A stretch of 64,000 nt of DNA from assembly GCA_949299755.1 (NCBI GenBank), contig CASGBA010000006.1:215256-279255 (forward strand), read 5' to 3'. The stretch is from an uncultured Treponema sp. GTDB lineage: Bacteria; Spirochaetota; Spirochaetia; Treponematales; Treponemataceae. Both the position numbers and the translations under genes were made by a program. The notes under the pieces were generated by a model that worked only from the letters and a program-made list of their open reading frames with translations, made no database searches and was not told the origin of the DNA. This document shows positions 1 through 8,638 of the stretch, in pieces. The first letter of the stretch is position 1, and the number at the start of each line of letters is the position of its first letter.

Positions 1-365
1 CATCCACCACTTACGATACCCTGGACAGGGATTTGTCCCTGGGCGTGGCATGGACGGCGCCAATCCCCAGAAGCTGGCGGGCGCTGACGGCTTTCACGGC
101 CACAGCCGGATACAACGACATACTTTCCCTGGCGAAACCCGTGCACCAGAACCCAATCCTGAATCTCTCCCTGGGAGCGGAGGCGGTGTTTTTCAACATA
201 CTCTACCTCAGGGCAGGCATAAGCGAATGTTACCCGGCGGCCGGACTCGGGATTGACTTCAAATTTGTGCAGCTGGACATAGCCGTTTACGGGCAGGAGC
301 TGGGGCTGGAACCCGGGGACAGACCCCTGTACAATATGTCGGCGGGATTGTCCATAGGCTTCTGA
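1..365 (+). CDS. C-terminal end of an outer-membrane-type protein (partial)
   Basis: An open frame enters from the left edge (first full codon at 3) and stops with TGA at 363-365, so only about 120 C-terminal residues are visible. They alternate hydrophobic and polar residues in the manner of beta strands, with glycine- and aromatic-rich turns, and end in GLSIGF; a terminal phenylalanine is typical of outer-membrane beta-barrels. I infer a surface or outer-membrane barrel protein. The family cannot be named from this fragment. An internal ATG at 51 exists only in another frame, and there is no ribosome site to suggest a start inside the window. Confidence 0.55.
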   Translation, partial: STTYDTLDRDLSLGVAWTAPIPRSWRALTAFTATAGYNDILSLAKPVHQNPILNLSLGAEAVFFNILYLRAGISECYPAAGLGIDFKFVQLDIAVYGQELGLEPGDRPLYNMSAGLSIGF

Positions 366-381
366 AAGACGACAACGCTGC

Positions 382-410
382 TTGACACAAACAGAAAATG
401 AGTATAGAAT
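382..410 (+). promoter_or_regulatory. Promoter of tRNA-Lys
   Basis: TTGACA at 382-387, a 17-base spacer and TAGAAT at 405-410 form a near-consensus sigma-70 promoter. Transcription would start about 20 bases before the tRNA at 437, so it fits the tRNA and not the preceding gene, which ends at 365. Confidence 0.7.
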
Positions 411-436
411 AGTTTCCATGCCGATAATAAAGGCGG

Positions 437-509
437 GGGCCACTAGCTCAGTAGGTAGAGCGACGCCCTTTTAAGGCGAAGGTCACAGGTTCGAATCCTG
501 TGTGGCTCA
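437..509 (+). tRNA. tRNA-Lys (anticodon TTT)
   Basis: The 73 bases fold as a complete cloverleaf. The acceptor GGGCCAC pairs with GTGGCTC through one G-T wobble, the D stem is GCTC/GAGC, and the T arm is ACAGG-TTCGAAT-CCTGT. The anticodon loop CTTTTAA at the centre gives anticodon TTT, lysine. The discriminator base is A at 509 and CCA is not encoded. The first pair of the anticodon stem is an A-A mismatch. The gene stands alone between its own promoter and terminator. Confidence 0.95.
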
Positions 510-513
510 TTTG

Positions 514-540
514 AAACGCGGTTTTGGCCGCGTTTTTTTT
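514..540 (+). terminator. Rho-independent terminator after tRNA-Lys
   Basis: AAACGCGG (514-521) pairs with CCGCGTTT (528-535) over a six-base loop and is followed by a run of T. It ends tRNA transcription. recX, on the other strand, stops at 539 within its tail. Confidence 0.85.
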
Positions 541-1324
541 ATTCATCCTTAAGGCAGCTGCGGATGACGGAAGGAGGGAAACCCCTGTACAGGAGGGAAG
601 CCGTCAGCTTTTCACCGCTCCTGCCCCGCCGCCGGAGTTTTTCCGCCGCCTTTCTGCACAATTCCTCTTCGCTCCAGCGGGAAAAGAATTCATTTAAAGC
701 GGCATCGGCGTCTTCCCTGGAAATTCCCCGGGAGGCCAGTTCCGCGGCGAGCTTTATCCTGCCGTTTATGCATGATGAAACCCTGGAATTAAGCCATGCC
801 GATGCGAACCGCCTGTCATCAATGATTTTCCTGCCGCAGAGGAAATCCAGGGCTGGCCCCGTCTCGGCGGCGGAAAATCCTTTTTTCCTGAGTTTCACCT
901 CCAGCTGGAAACGGGAATGCTCGGCCGCAGCCAGATACTTCATGGCTCGGCTTTCGGCTTCAAAAATACGGGAAGAAAAAATCACGGCATTGAATTCGTC
1001 CATGGTGACAGGACGCGGCAGACCAGGAGTATCCCCGGCATCCGGCGGATTTGAGAGGAACAATCCCTCCATAAAAATACGGAGACCTTCCGGAAGCGTG
1101 AACAGATACTCACGCCTGAGGAAGGTCTTTGTAAAAACAGGAACTCCCTCTCCGGGAGAGGGAGTTTCACCGTCAGGAGGAAGCGGGTTACCAACGGTGT
1201 CCAGGATTATTTTCAGAACACCGGCATTAAGCGGCTCCGCCTCCAAAAGTAAAACACAGGTATTAACGTTTGCTGAACTGGAATCTTCTTCGAGCACCAC
1301 GCTGTCCGTATTTCTTGCGTTCAA
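539..1324 (-). CDS. recX: RecX family regulator of RecA
   Basis: RecX proteins bind RecA filaments and modulate recombination. The C-terminal 150 residues show the family's three-helix tandem pattern: an arginine-rich helix and KLRKKGF, then DDRRFASAWLNSR, then ELASRGI, and finally a third repeat ending LLYRGFPPSVIRSCL. About 110 residues precede the repeats, much as in longer RecX proteins. The start is uncertain. TTG at 1324 overlaps rpsI by 62 bases, and an in-frame GTG at 1300 is an alternative; neither has a convincing ribosome site, so coupling to rpsI translation is likely. It is the last gene of rplM-rpsI-recX. Confidence 0.85.
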   Translation of the reverse strand: MNARNTDSVVLEEDSSSANVNTCVLLLEAEPLNAGVLKIILDTVGNPLPPDGETPSPGEGVPVFTKTFLRREYLFTLPEGLRIFMEGLFLSNPPDAGDTPGLPRPVTMDEFNAVIFSSRIFEAESRAMKYLAAAEHSRFQLEVKLRKKGFSAAETGPALDFLCGRKIIDDRRFASAWLNSRVSSCINGRIKLAAELASRGISREDADAALNEFFSRWSEEELCRKAAEKLRRRGRSGEKLTASLLYRGFPPSVIRSCLKDE

Positions 1325-1652
1325 CCATCCTGGAATCCCGGCAAAGGAGGCTGTTAGCCTTCAAGGAAGAACGGTTTTCCGCATCAACCTGAGCCAACGC
1401 CCTGGCAATTCCATGACTGCAGGCACCTGCCTGTCCATTCAAGCCGCCGCCTTTCACATTGATAATAACATCATATTTTCCGTCACTGGCTGTGACCATA
1501 AGGGGCTTTACGGCAAGCTGCACCTGATCCTGAGTGGCGAAATATTTATTGATGTCCTCATTGTTTATTACAATTTTTCCGCTTCCCTGGCGGACATATA
1601 CACGGGCGACTGCTGTTTTACGTCTGCCCGTACCCATTCCCAAGTTCTTCAC
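1263..1652 (-). CDS. rpsI: 30S ribosomal protein S9
   Basis: This is 129 residues, the usual length. It has the S9 N-terminal signature GTGRRKTAVARVYV, the central KGGGLNGQAGA loop and the basic C-terminal tail ending RGARRRFQFSKR, which reaches toward the P-site tRNA in the ribosome. It lies directly after rplM, with 14 bases between, as in most bacteria, and is probably transcribed from the rplM promoter. recX overlaps its 3' end. Confidence 0.97.
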   Translation of the reverse strand: MKNLGMGTGRRKTAVARVYVRQGSGKIVINNEDINKYFATQDQVQLAVKPLMVTASDGKYDVIINVKGGGLNGQAGACSHGIARALAQVDAENRSSLKANSLLCRDSRMVERKKYGQRGARRRFQFSKR

Positions 1653-1666
1653 TTATTAACTCCTAG

Positions 1667-2095
1667 TTAAATTTCCATAACCACAGGGTTTTGAGCGGTG
1701 TGGGGATAATCCGCACCGGCATAAACTTTCACGTTGGTTAAAAGCTTACGTCCAAGCCTTCCTTTCGGAAGCATTCCCTTTATAGCTGTGAGGATTGGAG
1801 CCTCAGGGTGACGCTGAAGAAGTTTCTTATAATTCACAGCGCGCAACCCCCCGGGGAACCCGGTGTGATGATAATACATCTTATCATCCTCTTTTGTTCC
1901 CGACATGGAAGCTTTTTCAGCATTCACAATAACAACATAATCACCGCATTCCTGATTAGGCGCAAAGGAAACCTTATGTTTCCCCCGGAGCACGGAAGCA
2001 GCCTTGGCGGCGATACGACCCACCGGTTTATCCGAAGCATCGATGATAAACCAACGGCGCTCGGCGTCTTTTTCATTCACAAAAATCGTTTTCAT
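1667..2095 (-). CDS. rplM: 50S ribosomal protein L13
   Basis: With the start at the ATG at 2095 the protein is 142 residues, the normal L13 length. An upstream in-frame ATG at 2158 would add 21 unrelated residues and lies in the leader. Recognisable motifs are WFIIDASDKPVGRIAA, LRGKHKVSFAP, GDYVVIVNAEK and GMLPKGRLGRK. L13 is an early-assembly protein of the large subunit. It is first in the rplM-rpsI-recX cluster, about 80 bases downstream of a good promoter. Confidence 0.96.
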   Translation of the reverse strand: MKTIFVNEKDAERRWFIIDASDKPVGRIAAKAASVLRGKHKVSFAPNQECGDYVVIVNAEKASMSGTKEDDKMYYHHTGFPGGLRAVNYKKLLQRHPEAPILTAIKGMLPKGRLGRKLLTNVKVYAGADYPHTAQNPVVMEI

Positions 2096-2178
2096 TTCCG
2101 TAACCTTAGAATTACTATGTTTAAAAGCCCTGTCACGCAGGCATAACGGACAGCGCATGCAGATAAAACGGGTTATTT

Positions 2179-2207
2179 ACTCTAGATAAAAACAGGATGA
2201 ATGTCAA
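2179..2207 (-). promoter_or_regulatory. Promoter of rplM-rpsI-recX
   Basis: On the minus strand TTGACA (2207-2202), a 17-base spacer and TAGAGT (2184-2179) precede rplM. The predicted leader is about 75 bases, long enough for ribosomal-protein autoregulation, but I see no recognisable leader fold. Confidence 0.6.
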
Positions 2208-2220
2208 TAGCAAGGGTCAT

Positions 2221-2466
2221 TCAGCCCTGGGATTTTTTCGCCTCTTCTTCTTCTTTTTCCGCCTCTTTTTTATCGCGCAAATCCGCTATACCGATAAAAA
2301 CGGCAATAAGGCCCACAAAGGCCGAAAGGATCGGCAGCCCGCCCCGGAGAAAAAGAAGGATATATTCGCCCCATCCCAGACCGAATCCGAACAAATGGGC
2401 CGGAATAGCGGCGAAAACGGTGAACAAAATCAAGATAATTCCTACAATAAGTGCAACCATTTCCAC
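2221..2466 (-). CDS. Small two-helix membrane protein
   Basis: This is 81 residues with two strong hydrophobic segments (about residues 4-24 and 40-62), followed by a very charged tail of Lys and Glu ending AKKSQG. A ribosome site (AAAGGAGCGG) precedes the ATG. It follows another membrane protein by 11 bases and is probably co-transcribed with it. I do not recognise a named family. It is likely an inner-membrane protein with a cytoplasmic acidic/basic tail. Confidence 0.75.
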   Translation of the reverse strand: MEMVALIVGIILILFTVFAAIPAHLFGFGLGWGEYILLFLRGGLPILSAFVGLIAVFIGIADLRDKKEAEKEEEEAKKSQG

Positions 2467-2477
2467 CGCTCCTTTTA

Positions 2478-2918
2478 TCAGTCACGCCGGACTAAAAGCA
2501 TCGCTCCGAAAACGAGCATATGGGAAGCAAAACTGCTTATGAAACCCACAAAGGTTTTGAAACTCCTGAATGCACCGTTGAAGAGCCCGCCTGCACCAAG
2601 AAGATCCACGAGAATAATTACAATCGCCCACACAACAAGGACGATGATGAAAAAGATATTGGCGGCTGATCCGAGGGGAACAAAGAATGAAACAAGGATT
2701 CCGGCTCCAGCCACAATGGCACAAACGCCTATCGCCATGATGACGAAATTGGCGAAATCACCTTTCAAAATACTTCTGACCGCGGCGGCAACCTCATCCC
2801 CGCCAAGTCCCATCAATCCGCTGTTGAGCTGGACGGTGACAATACCGTAAGCGAGCAAAAACAAGCCGAGAGCAATGCGTAAAATAATATCACCCAAAGA
2901 ATTGTTTGAAACAGCCAT
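2478..2918 (-). CDS. Multi-spanning membrane protein of unknown function
   Basis: This is 146 residues with about four hydrophobic stretches (roughly 12-32, 55-80, 82-108 and 125-142) and few charged residues. No signal peptide cleavage site or catalytic motif is visible. AGGAAGG lies before the ATG at 2918. It is followed after 11 bases by a second small membrane protein, so the two form a pair. I cannot assign a function. Confidence 0.75.
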   Translation of the reverse strand: MAVSNNSLGDIILRIALGLFLLAYGIVTVQLNSGLMGLGGDEVAAAVRSILKGDFANFVIMAIGVCAIVAGAGILVSFFVPLGSAANIFFIIVLVVWAIVIILVDLLGAGGLFNGAFRSFKTFVGFISSFASHMLVFGAMLLVRRD

Positions 2919-3111
2919 ACAGACCTTCCTTATTTATAAAACTTGCCTGCAAGATACAGACATTGACTGATTATAGCCTAAAAAAAGCAAATTAACAAGC
3001 TCTATTTTTTTCATGGCATTTTCCAGATTATATTGATATTATATTGACATAAACCGCCAAAAAGCGCAAAGTCAGGCTTAGTCCACATATTTGAGGAGGA
3101 CGGGGAAAAGG

Positions 3112-4236
3112 ATGAAGGGGTGCGAAGTTTCCATAGAGAACGTCTCCAAATCGTTCGGCTCGTTCCGTGCGCTGGAAAATGCGAATGTAAAGATACAAAA
3201 GGGTGAGTTTTTTTCATTGCTGGGACCTTCCGGCTGCGGAAAAACCACTTTGTTGCGCATAATAGCGGGTTTTGAAACCCCGGACACGGGTTCCGTGTAT
3301 TTTGATGAAAAAAATATAGTGGAATTAACGCCGAACAAACGGCAGTCCAACACCGTTTTCCAGAATTACGCCCTTTTCCCCCACCTGTCCATATTTGAAA
3401 ACATAGCCTTCCCCCTGCGCCTTAAAAAGGTTCCGGACAGCGAAATAAAAAAGCGTGTTGAGGAATACGTCCATCTGGTTCAGCTTGAAGGCCACGAGGA
3501 CAAAAAGCCGGCCCAGCTTTCCGGCGGACAAAAACAGCGGGTTGCCATAGCCAGAGCCCTTATCAATGAGCCCAGCGTTCTCCTGCTGGATGAACCTCTT
3601 TCCGCTCTGGATGCGAAGTTGAGGCAAAACCTTCTTGTGGAGCTTGACTCCATCCACGATAAAATAGGGATAACATTCATTTACGTTACCCACGATCAGA
3701 GCGAAGCCCTTTCAGTCTCAGACCATATTGCGGTTATGAACAAAGGAAGAATACTGCAAATCGGAACACCCTTCGAGATTTACGAAAGCCCGGCCACAGA
3801 ATTCGTGGCTCAATTCATCGGGGAAACAAACAGCTTCATAGCCGAGGTTGCGGAATGTTCACTCTATAATGATGAATTCATGGTGCGTCTTACCGTGCCG
3901 GAACTGGACAGCGATATCCTTGTCACCGATTATGACAAAACTGAATGCGGACAGCATGTATGTTTCACTGTCAGGCCGGAAAAAATCCGGATTACCACGG
4001 AACCTCCCCATGCCCAGGACAAATCCCTGAATATTTTCAAGGGGATTGTGGCGGAACCGGTTTATTCAGGTTTCCAGTCCAAATTCTATGTCAAACTTGA
4101 AAACGGGGCCATGCTTAAGGTTTTCAAGCAGCACCAGAATTACATGGAAGACGGTCCCGATATATGCTGGAAAGATTCTGTCTATGTTTCCTGGAGCGCC
4201 GATGACGGTTACATCGTAGAGGAAATAAACAAATGA
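3112..4236 (+). CDS. potA: Spermidine/putrescine ABC transporter, ATP-binding protein
   Basis: This 374-residue ATPase drives polyamine uptake. The nucleotide domain has Walker [10 protein letters not shown], a Q-loop ([10 protein letters not shown]), the ABC signature LSGGQKQR, Walker [12 protein letters not shown] and the H-switch THDQSEAL. The C-terminal part (about 235-374) is a TOBE-type regulatory domain. The ATG at 3112 follows GGGGAAAAGG; an upstream in-frame TTG at 3091 lies inside the ribosome-site region and is rejected. It is the first gene of a potABCD operon, and its stop overlaps the potB start by four bases. Confidence 0.95.
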   Translation: MKGCEVSIENVSKSFGSFRALENANVKIQKGEFFSLLGPSGCGKTTLLRIIAGFETPDTGSVYFDEKNIVELTPNKRQSNTVFQNYALFPHLSIFENIAFPLRLKKVPDSEIKKRVEEYVHLVQLEGHEDKKPAQLSGGQKQRVAIARALINEPSVLLLDEPLSALDAKLRQNLLVELDSIHDKIGITFIYVTHDQSEALSVSDHIAVMNKGRILQIGTPFEIYESPATEFVAQFIGETNSFIAEVAECSLYNDEFMVRLTVPELDSDILVTDYDKTECGQHVCFTVRPEKIRITTEPPHAQDKSLNIFKGIVAEPVYSGFQSKFYVKLENGAMLKVFKQHQNYMEDGPDICWKDSVYVSWSADDGYIVEEINK

Positions 4237-5168
4237 GTGGGGGCGGTCACCGACACATAAAGGGAGGGCTGCGTAATTACGGAACATTGTACGCCTTTCC
4301 CATGGGTTTATGGTTCACGTTGTTCTTCATCTTCCCCCTTCTTATTATTGCGGTATACAGTTTCCTGCAAAAAGGCCTGCACGGAGGGGTGGTATGGAAT
4401 TTCACCCTGAAAGCTTACAGCCAGATGTTCGTGGCATCTTACGGAAAACTTTTTGTCAGAACCCTGCTTGTCACCATTGTTTCCACAGCCCTGTGCATAC
4501 TGATAGCCCTGCCCTGCGGATACGCCATGGCGAAAAGCAAGCACCAGACCCTTCTCCTTTTCCTGATTATAATACCCTTCTGGACAAATTCCCTTATCAG
4601 GATAAATGCCTGGATAGGAATCCTGGGGAACGAGGGGGTTATAAATGAATTCCTTTTGAAAATCGGATTCATAAAAGAGGAAATCCAGTTCCTTTACAAC
4701 CAGAATGCGGTTATCCTCGTTCTGGTGTATATGTTCCTGCCCTACGCCATACTGCCGATTTTCACCGCCATCGACAAATTTGATTTTGCCCTGCTGGAAG
4801 CCGCCAGGGATTTGGGAGCCACAAAATCGCAGTCCCTGATAAAAGTTATGCTGCCCAACATCCAGGCGGGGATTATCACCGCTTTCATTTTTACATTCAT
4901 TCCGATTTTCGGTACATACACGGTCCCTCTTTTTGTGGGAGGGAAGGACTCCTACATGATAGGGAACGTAATTGTGGATCAAGCCACAAAAATCGGGAAC
5001 TGGCCCCTGGCGGCATCCATTTCCATGGTGATAACAGTTTTAAGCACAGCCGGGGTTCTTCTTATGATGGCTTTCAGCTCCCACGAAGAAAAAAAACAGA
5101 AAGACCGGCTTAACCGTGAAAGGGAAGCGAAACCACTTAAAGGGGAGGCGGGCCATGGAGAAATTTGA
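4233..5168 (+). CDS. potB: Spermidine/putrescine ABC transporter permease
   Basis: This is a 311-residue inner-membrane permease with six predicted membrane segments. The EAA cytoplasmic loop that docks on PotA reads LEAARDLGATKSQSLIKVMLP. The start ATG overlaps the potA stop (ATGA), so translation is coupled. Its 3' end overlaps potC by 14 bases. The C-terminal tail is highly charged. It pairs with PotC to form the translocation channel. Confidence 0.94.
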   Translation: MSGGGHRHIKGGLRNYGTLYAFPMGLWFTLFFIFPLLIIAVYSFLQKGLHGGVVWNFTLKAYSQMFVASYGKLFVRTLLVTIVSTALCILIALPCGYAMAKSKHQTLLLFLIIIPFWTNSLIRINAWIGILGNEGVINEFLLKIGFIKEEIQFLYNQNAVILVLVYMFLPYAILPIFTAIDKFDFALLEAARDLGATKSQSLIKVMLPNIQAGIITAFIFTFIPIFGTYTVPLFVGGKDSYMIGNVIVDQATKIGNWPLAASISMVITVLSTAGVLLMMAFSSHEEKKQKDRLNREREAKPLKGEAGHGEI

Positions 5169-6048
5169 AAACTCTATTGAAAGCAATGCCATTGTAAAAA
5201 AGTTTGTGTCCCGCATAAATAAAAAACACCCCAGGTCGGAACCGGCCCGCCATGCCCGCCGGTCATGGCAAAGACAGTTTTCCTTTTCATCTTTTGTAAT
5301 GGCCTTTGCCGTCGCCTTTCTATTCCTGCCGCTGGCTGTAATCATATTTTATTCATTCAACAGCGCAAAGGGCATGATGTGGGAAGGCTTTTCCTTCCGC
5401 TGGTATGAGCAACTCTTTTTCAATTCCGAAAAGCTTTGGACATCGTTTTTGAACAGTGCTGTCATCGCCCTTTTATCATCTGTCGCAGCAACGGTTATGG
5501 GAACCCTGGCTGCCATAGGCGTAAAACGTTACCGTTTTTTGGGAAGGACTTACATACAGACCGTAACCTTTTTGCCCATGATTCTTCCGGAAGTCATCCT
5601 CGGGCTTTCAATGCTGATTTTCTTTTCCGCGGTGAATATCCGTCTGGGGATGGTGAGCATTTTCATTGCCCACACCACTTTCTGCCTTCCCTTCGTTTTC
5701 CTGATGGTACTTGCCCGGCTGGATGAATTCGATTATTCCATTGTGGAAGCCGCCTATGATTTGGGGGCAAATGAAAAGCAAACCCTCAAACTGGTGATAA
5801 TCCCGAACATACTTCCCGGCGTTGTGTCCGCCTTTTTAATGTCGGTCACAATGTCGCTGGAAGACTTCGTGATAACGTTTTTTGTTTCCGGGCCGGGTTC
5901 AACCACGCTGCCCCTTTATGTGTTCTCGATGGTACGCTACGGGGTTTCTCCGGTGATAAACGCCCTGTCGTTTATCCTGATTCTGGGGACAATGCTGTTC
6001 GCCTATATCCTGCGTAATTTCCTAAAAAGTTTCGCGGCATCAAAATAA
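5155..6048 (+). CDS. potC: Spermidine/putrescine ABC transporter permease
   Basis: This is the second permease subunit, 297 residues. It has an N-terminal cytoplasmic region of about 40 basic residues, then six membrane segments and the EAA loop VEAAYDLGANEKQTLKLV. The ATG at 5155 is preceded by AGGGGAGGCG, which decides the start over the upstream in-frame ATG at 5116. It overlaps the end of potB and is followed by potD after 40 bases. Confidence 0.94.
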   Translation: MEKFENSIESNAIVKKFVSRINKKHPRSEPARHARRSWQRQFSFSSFVMAFAVAFLFLPLAVIIFYSFNSAKGMMWEGFSFRWYEQLFFNSEKLWTSFLNSAVIALLSSVAATVMGTLAAIGVKRYRFLGRTYIQTVTFLPMILPEVILGLSMLIFFSAVNIRLGMVSIFIAHTTFCLPFVFLMVLARLDEFDYSIVEAAYDLGANEKQTLKLVIIPNILPGVVSAFLMSVTMSLEDFVITFFVSGPGSTTLPLYVFSMVRYGVSPVINALSFILILGTMLFAYILRNFLKSFAASK

Positions 6049-6088
6049 ACCACTGCACGGTTTCAATTTTTACAATCAGGAGAAAAGG

Positions 6089-7129
6089 ATGGAAAAAAAA
6101 TTCGGATTGAAAGGGGCGCTTGTCTGTGCCGGCGCATTCATTGCGGCGGTATTTTTGACAGCCTGTGGCGGTAAAACGCTGTATTTGTACAACTGGACTT
6201 ATTACACCCCGGATTCCGTAATCGAAAAATTCGAGGCGGAATTCGATGTGAAGGTTGTTTATGATGATTACCCCACCAATGAGGATATGTATACGAAGCT
6301 CAGAGGCGGGGCTTCCGGATACGACATTGTGATTCCTTCCCAGGATTACGTGTCCATCATGAAAAAACAGGATATGCTCGAAAGAATAGACCATTCAAAA
6401 ATCCCAAACCTGAAATACCTGCGCCCTGAAGTGCTGGAAAAAGCTGACTATGATCCGGAAATGGCTTATTCAGTCCCCTATTACTGGGGAGCGGCGGGTA
6501 TAGCTGTAAACAAGACAAAACTCCAGAATTATGAAAAAAGCTGGAATATTTTTTCAATGGACGGCATACAGGGTCGGGCTTGCATGCTTGACGATATGCG
6601 GGAAGTAATAGGCGATGCCCTTTCCTTCCTCGGCTATTCAGTCAACTCAACGGACCGGGCTCAACTCAACGAAGCCCTGGCCGTGGTGAACGGATGGAAA
6701 ACCAATCTGGCGAAATTCGACGCGGATATGTACGGAAAATCTTTTGCCGAGGGGGAATTCTGGATTGTCCAGGGATACCCTGAATGCATCTTCTCGGAAT
6801 ACCCTGCGGCCAGGCGGGAGGAAGTCGACTTCTTCATACCGGAGGCGGGAGGCCCCATGTACATAGACAGCATGTGCATTCCCAAGGGAGCGAAAAACAT
6901 TGACCTGGCCCATGAGTTCATTAACTTTATCCTGAGGCCGGAAATATACGCTGAATTCCTCGACACTTTCGGTTTCCCGTCCACAATACACACGGAGGCC
7001 GGTGCCTACAAAAAAACACCTCCCCTTTATTCCCCGGAAATGCTGGAAAACTGCGAGCTGAAAAAGGATTTGGGTGTGAACCTGGAGCTGTACAACGAAA
7101 TATGGCAACAGATAAGGTTCGGGGAATAA
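6089..7129 (+). CDS. potD: Spermidine/putrescine-binding lipoprotein
   Basis: This 346-residue solute-binding protein captures polyamines in the periplasm and delivers them to PotBC. The N-terminus is a lipoprotein signal with lipobox LTAC, so the mature protein would be membrane-anchored through the Cys at residue 26. YLYNWTYYTPD near the N-terminus is the typical PotD/PotF opening, and SVPYYWGAAGIAVNK is the conserved hinge region. AGGAGAAAAGG precedes the ATG. It closes the potABCD operon. No hairpin is obvious in the short convergent gap before 7151. Confidence 0.93.
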   Translation: MEKKFGLKGALVCAGAFIAAVFLTACGGKTLYLYNWTYYTPDSVIEKFEAEFDVKVVYDDYPTNEDMYTKLRGGASGYDIVIPSQDYVSIMKKQDMLERIDHSKIPNLKYLRPEVLEKADYDPEMAYSVPYYWGAAGIAVNKTKLQNYEKSWNIFSMDGIQGRACMLDDMREVIGDALSFLGYSVNSTDRAQLNEALAVVNGWKTNLAKFDADMYGKSFAEGEFWIVQGYPECIFSEYPAARREEVDFFIPEAGGPMYIDSMCIPKGAKNIDLAHEFINFILRPEIYAEFLDTFGFPSTIHTEAGAYKKTPPLYSPEMLENCELKKDLGVNLELYNEIWQQIRFGE

Positions 7130-7150
7130 ACCGGACAGGGGAAAGGGCCG

Positions 7151-7588
7151 TCAAAAAGGGAGCCTGAATTCCTCGTAACGGACACGGCCGGATTCAACGG
7201 CTTCCTTCAGGCTTTCTTCCACCTGGGAAAGTCTGGAGGCGCCGGACTTCACTTCCACAAAGACAACCTCCGAAATACGCCCCGATGACAATCCGTTGAA
7301 AGCTATGAAATCCACCGGCTTGCCGATAAAACGGGCTTCGGAGGGATTAACCGGGAAACCGGGCATCCAAGGACTTATCTGTTCGGCCATCTGGCCGGTT
7401 AAAACAGCCCTGGAACGCTTGACCGCATCAGCCCGTTCGCTTTTGAACCTGCCTTTCATTCCGGCCGATGAAATCATCCTGCCGATTTTTATCCCTATAA
7501 GTAAAAACAAAACCGCTGAGGCAAGAACGCAGAATACAAAAACCGCGGCCGGTGAATATAAATCCCGGAGGGAAAACAAGGTTTCCAT
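7151..7588 (-). CDS. Membrane-anchored Holliday-junction-resolvase-related (Endonuc_Holl-like) protein
   Basis: This is 145 residues. One N-terminal membrane helix (about residues 13-35) is followed by a short basic stretch and a domain resembling the archaeal Holliday-resolvase-related family. GQMAEQISPWMPGFPVN, then GKPVDFIAFNGL, then VVFVEVKSG give the D...ExK arrangement of a restriction-like nuclease core. The family assignment is from memory of the motif pattern and nuclease activity is unproven. It starts four bases after the stop of the M15 peptidase gene and is probably in the same transcript as rqcH. Confidence 0.75.
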   Translation of the reverse strand: METLFSLRDLYSPAAVFVFCVLASAVLFLLIGIKIGRMISSAGMKGRFKSERADAVKRSRAVLTGQMAEQISPWMPGFPVNPSEARFIGKPVDFIAFNGLSSGRISEVVFVEVKSGASRLSQVEESLKEAVESGRVRYEEFRLPF

Positions 7589-7591
7589 AAG

Positions 7592-8638
7592 CTACACTCC
7601 GCTATAACCTTTCCGCTGGAGATTAATCAGCTCCGGGCGGTATTCAAAATGCATATTATCCCACAAAATCCATTTCCCTCCCCAAATAAAACCTTCATCT
7701 TCAAAAATACTGATGACTTTTTCAGGTGGTGTCCAGCGCTCATCCAAGGGAGTAAGCATCCATTCCTCATTCCAATAGCTTGTCCAATTCCAATACACGT
7801 TTTTCCGGCTCCAGTTCTCAGGCAGGATATCAATGGCGATACCCCAACTGTGATTACTCCTGGCCGGGCGGTCACTTATTTCACGCCAGTTATAACCTTC
7901 GATACGTACAATGCTGTCCACAAAGGCTTTCACTTCCCTGTCTTTTTCCGCTTCCTCCAATATCCGGACTTCGACCCTTTTGAGGGGTTCTATTATTGAA
8001 GTGTGTACGGAAACCCGGGTTCCCAGATAATCAAAACGTCTGATATGGGTTTCCAAACTTATCCTGTCATTGCCGCCGTACAAACTGTCCCAAAAGCCGT
8101 AATAATAGGGTTCTGCGGTGGCGCGGGTAACGGATAAAACATCACTATCCAGGGAAGAAATCAATTCATCGGAAAAAAACGAGGGATCCGGGGTTGTTTC
8201 CGGATAAAGGTAATCCACAAAAGGACGCCAGTTTCCGGCGCTGGCTTTTTCTGTTTCCTGCAGAAGCCTGCCCTCCGCCCAATAGAATTTTTCCCCGTTC
8301 AGAAAGACAAACCAGTCGCCGGCATTTTCATCGTATTCCGGACCAGTCACCTCAGGATAAGACTCGCACAGGGCTTCCAGGATTATAACAGGATTTTTCA
8401 TAATCTCTTCCGCTGATGCTCTGGTTAAGCCCAGGCTTCCGGCATCAGAAAAACTTTCAGATGCGAAATTTTCAGGTATAGCCCCTTCCCCCTTTTTGCC
8501 GGTTCTGTCAAACAACCCTCCGGCATAAAGATGAAGGGGAATAAAAAACCCTAACAGAACGGCAAAAAGGAAACGAAGACTCCTTTCGGCTGGCTGCGGG
8601 TATACAGACCGTATATCACGATTAATATTAATTTTCAC
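7592..8638 (-). CDS. M15-family (D-Ala-D-Ala carboxypeptidase-like) exported peptidase
   Basis: This is 348 residues. An N-terminal hydrophobic segment (about 22-40) suggests export. The C-terminal half carries the M15 zinc-site pattern: SNHSWGIAIDI supplies the first His and Asp, and WDNMHFEYRPE the second His. Between them is a tryptophan-rich stretch. The family cleaves cell-wall peptides. The upstream half has no domain I recognise. Its start overlaps the end of rqcH by 11 bases on the same strand, so the two are translationally coupled. Confidence 0.85.
   Translation of the reverse strand: MKININRDIRSVYPQPAERSLRFLFAVLLGFFIPLHLYAGGLFDRTGKKGEGAIPENFASESFSDAGSLGLTRASAEEIMKNPVIILEALCESYPEVTGPEYDENAGDWFVFLNGEKFYWAEGRLLQETEKASAGNWRPFVDYLYPETTPDPSFFSDELISSLDSDVLSVTRATAEPYYYGFWDSLYGGNDRISLETHIRRFDYLGTRVSVHTSIIEPLKRVEVRILEEAEKDREVKAFVDSIVRIEGYNWREISDRPARSNHSWGIAIDILPENWSRKNVYWNWTSYWNEEWMLTPLDERWTPPEKVISIFEDEGFIWGGKWILWDNMHFEYRPELINLQRKGYSGV

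Noticed and set aside
564..1670. A 368-codon open frame on the plus strand
   Set aside because: It lies opposite recX and rpsI, both clearly real, and its translation is Ser/Phe-rich with no family features. It is an antisense shadow.
2197..2850. A 217-codon plus-strand frame rich in Lys/Arg/Thr
   Set aside because: It is opposite two small membrane-protein genes with good ribosome sites; its basic composition is the complement of hydrophobic codons.
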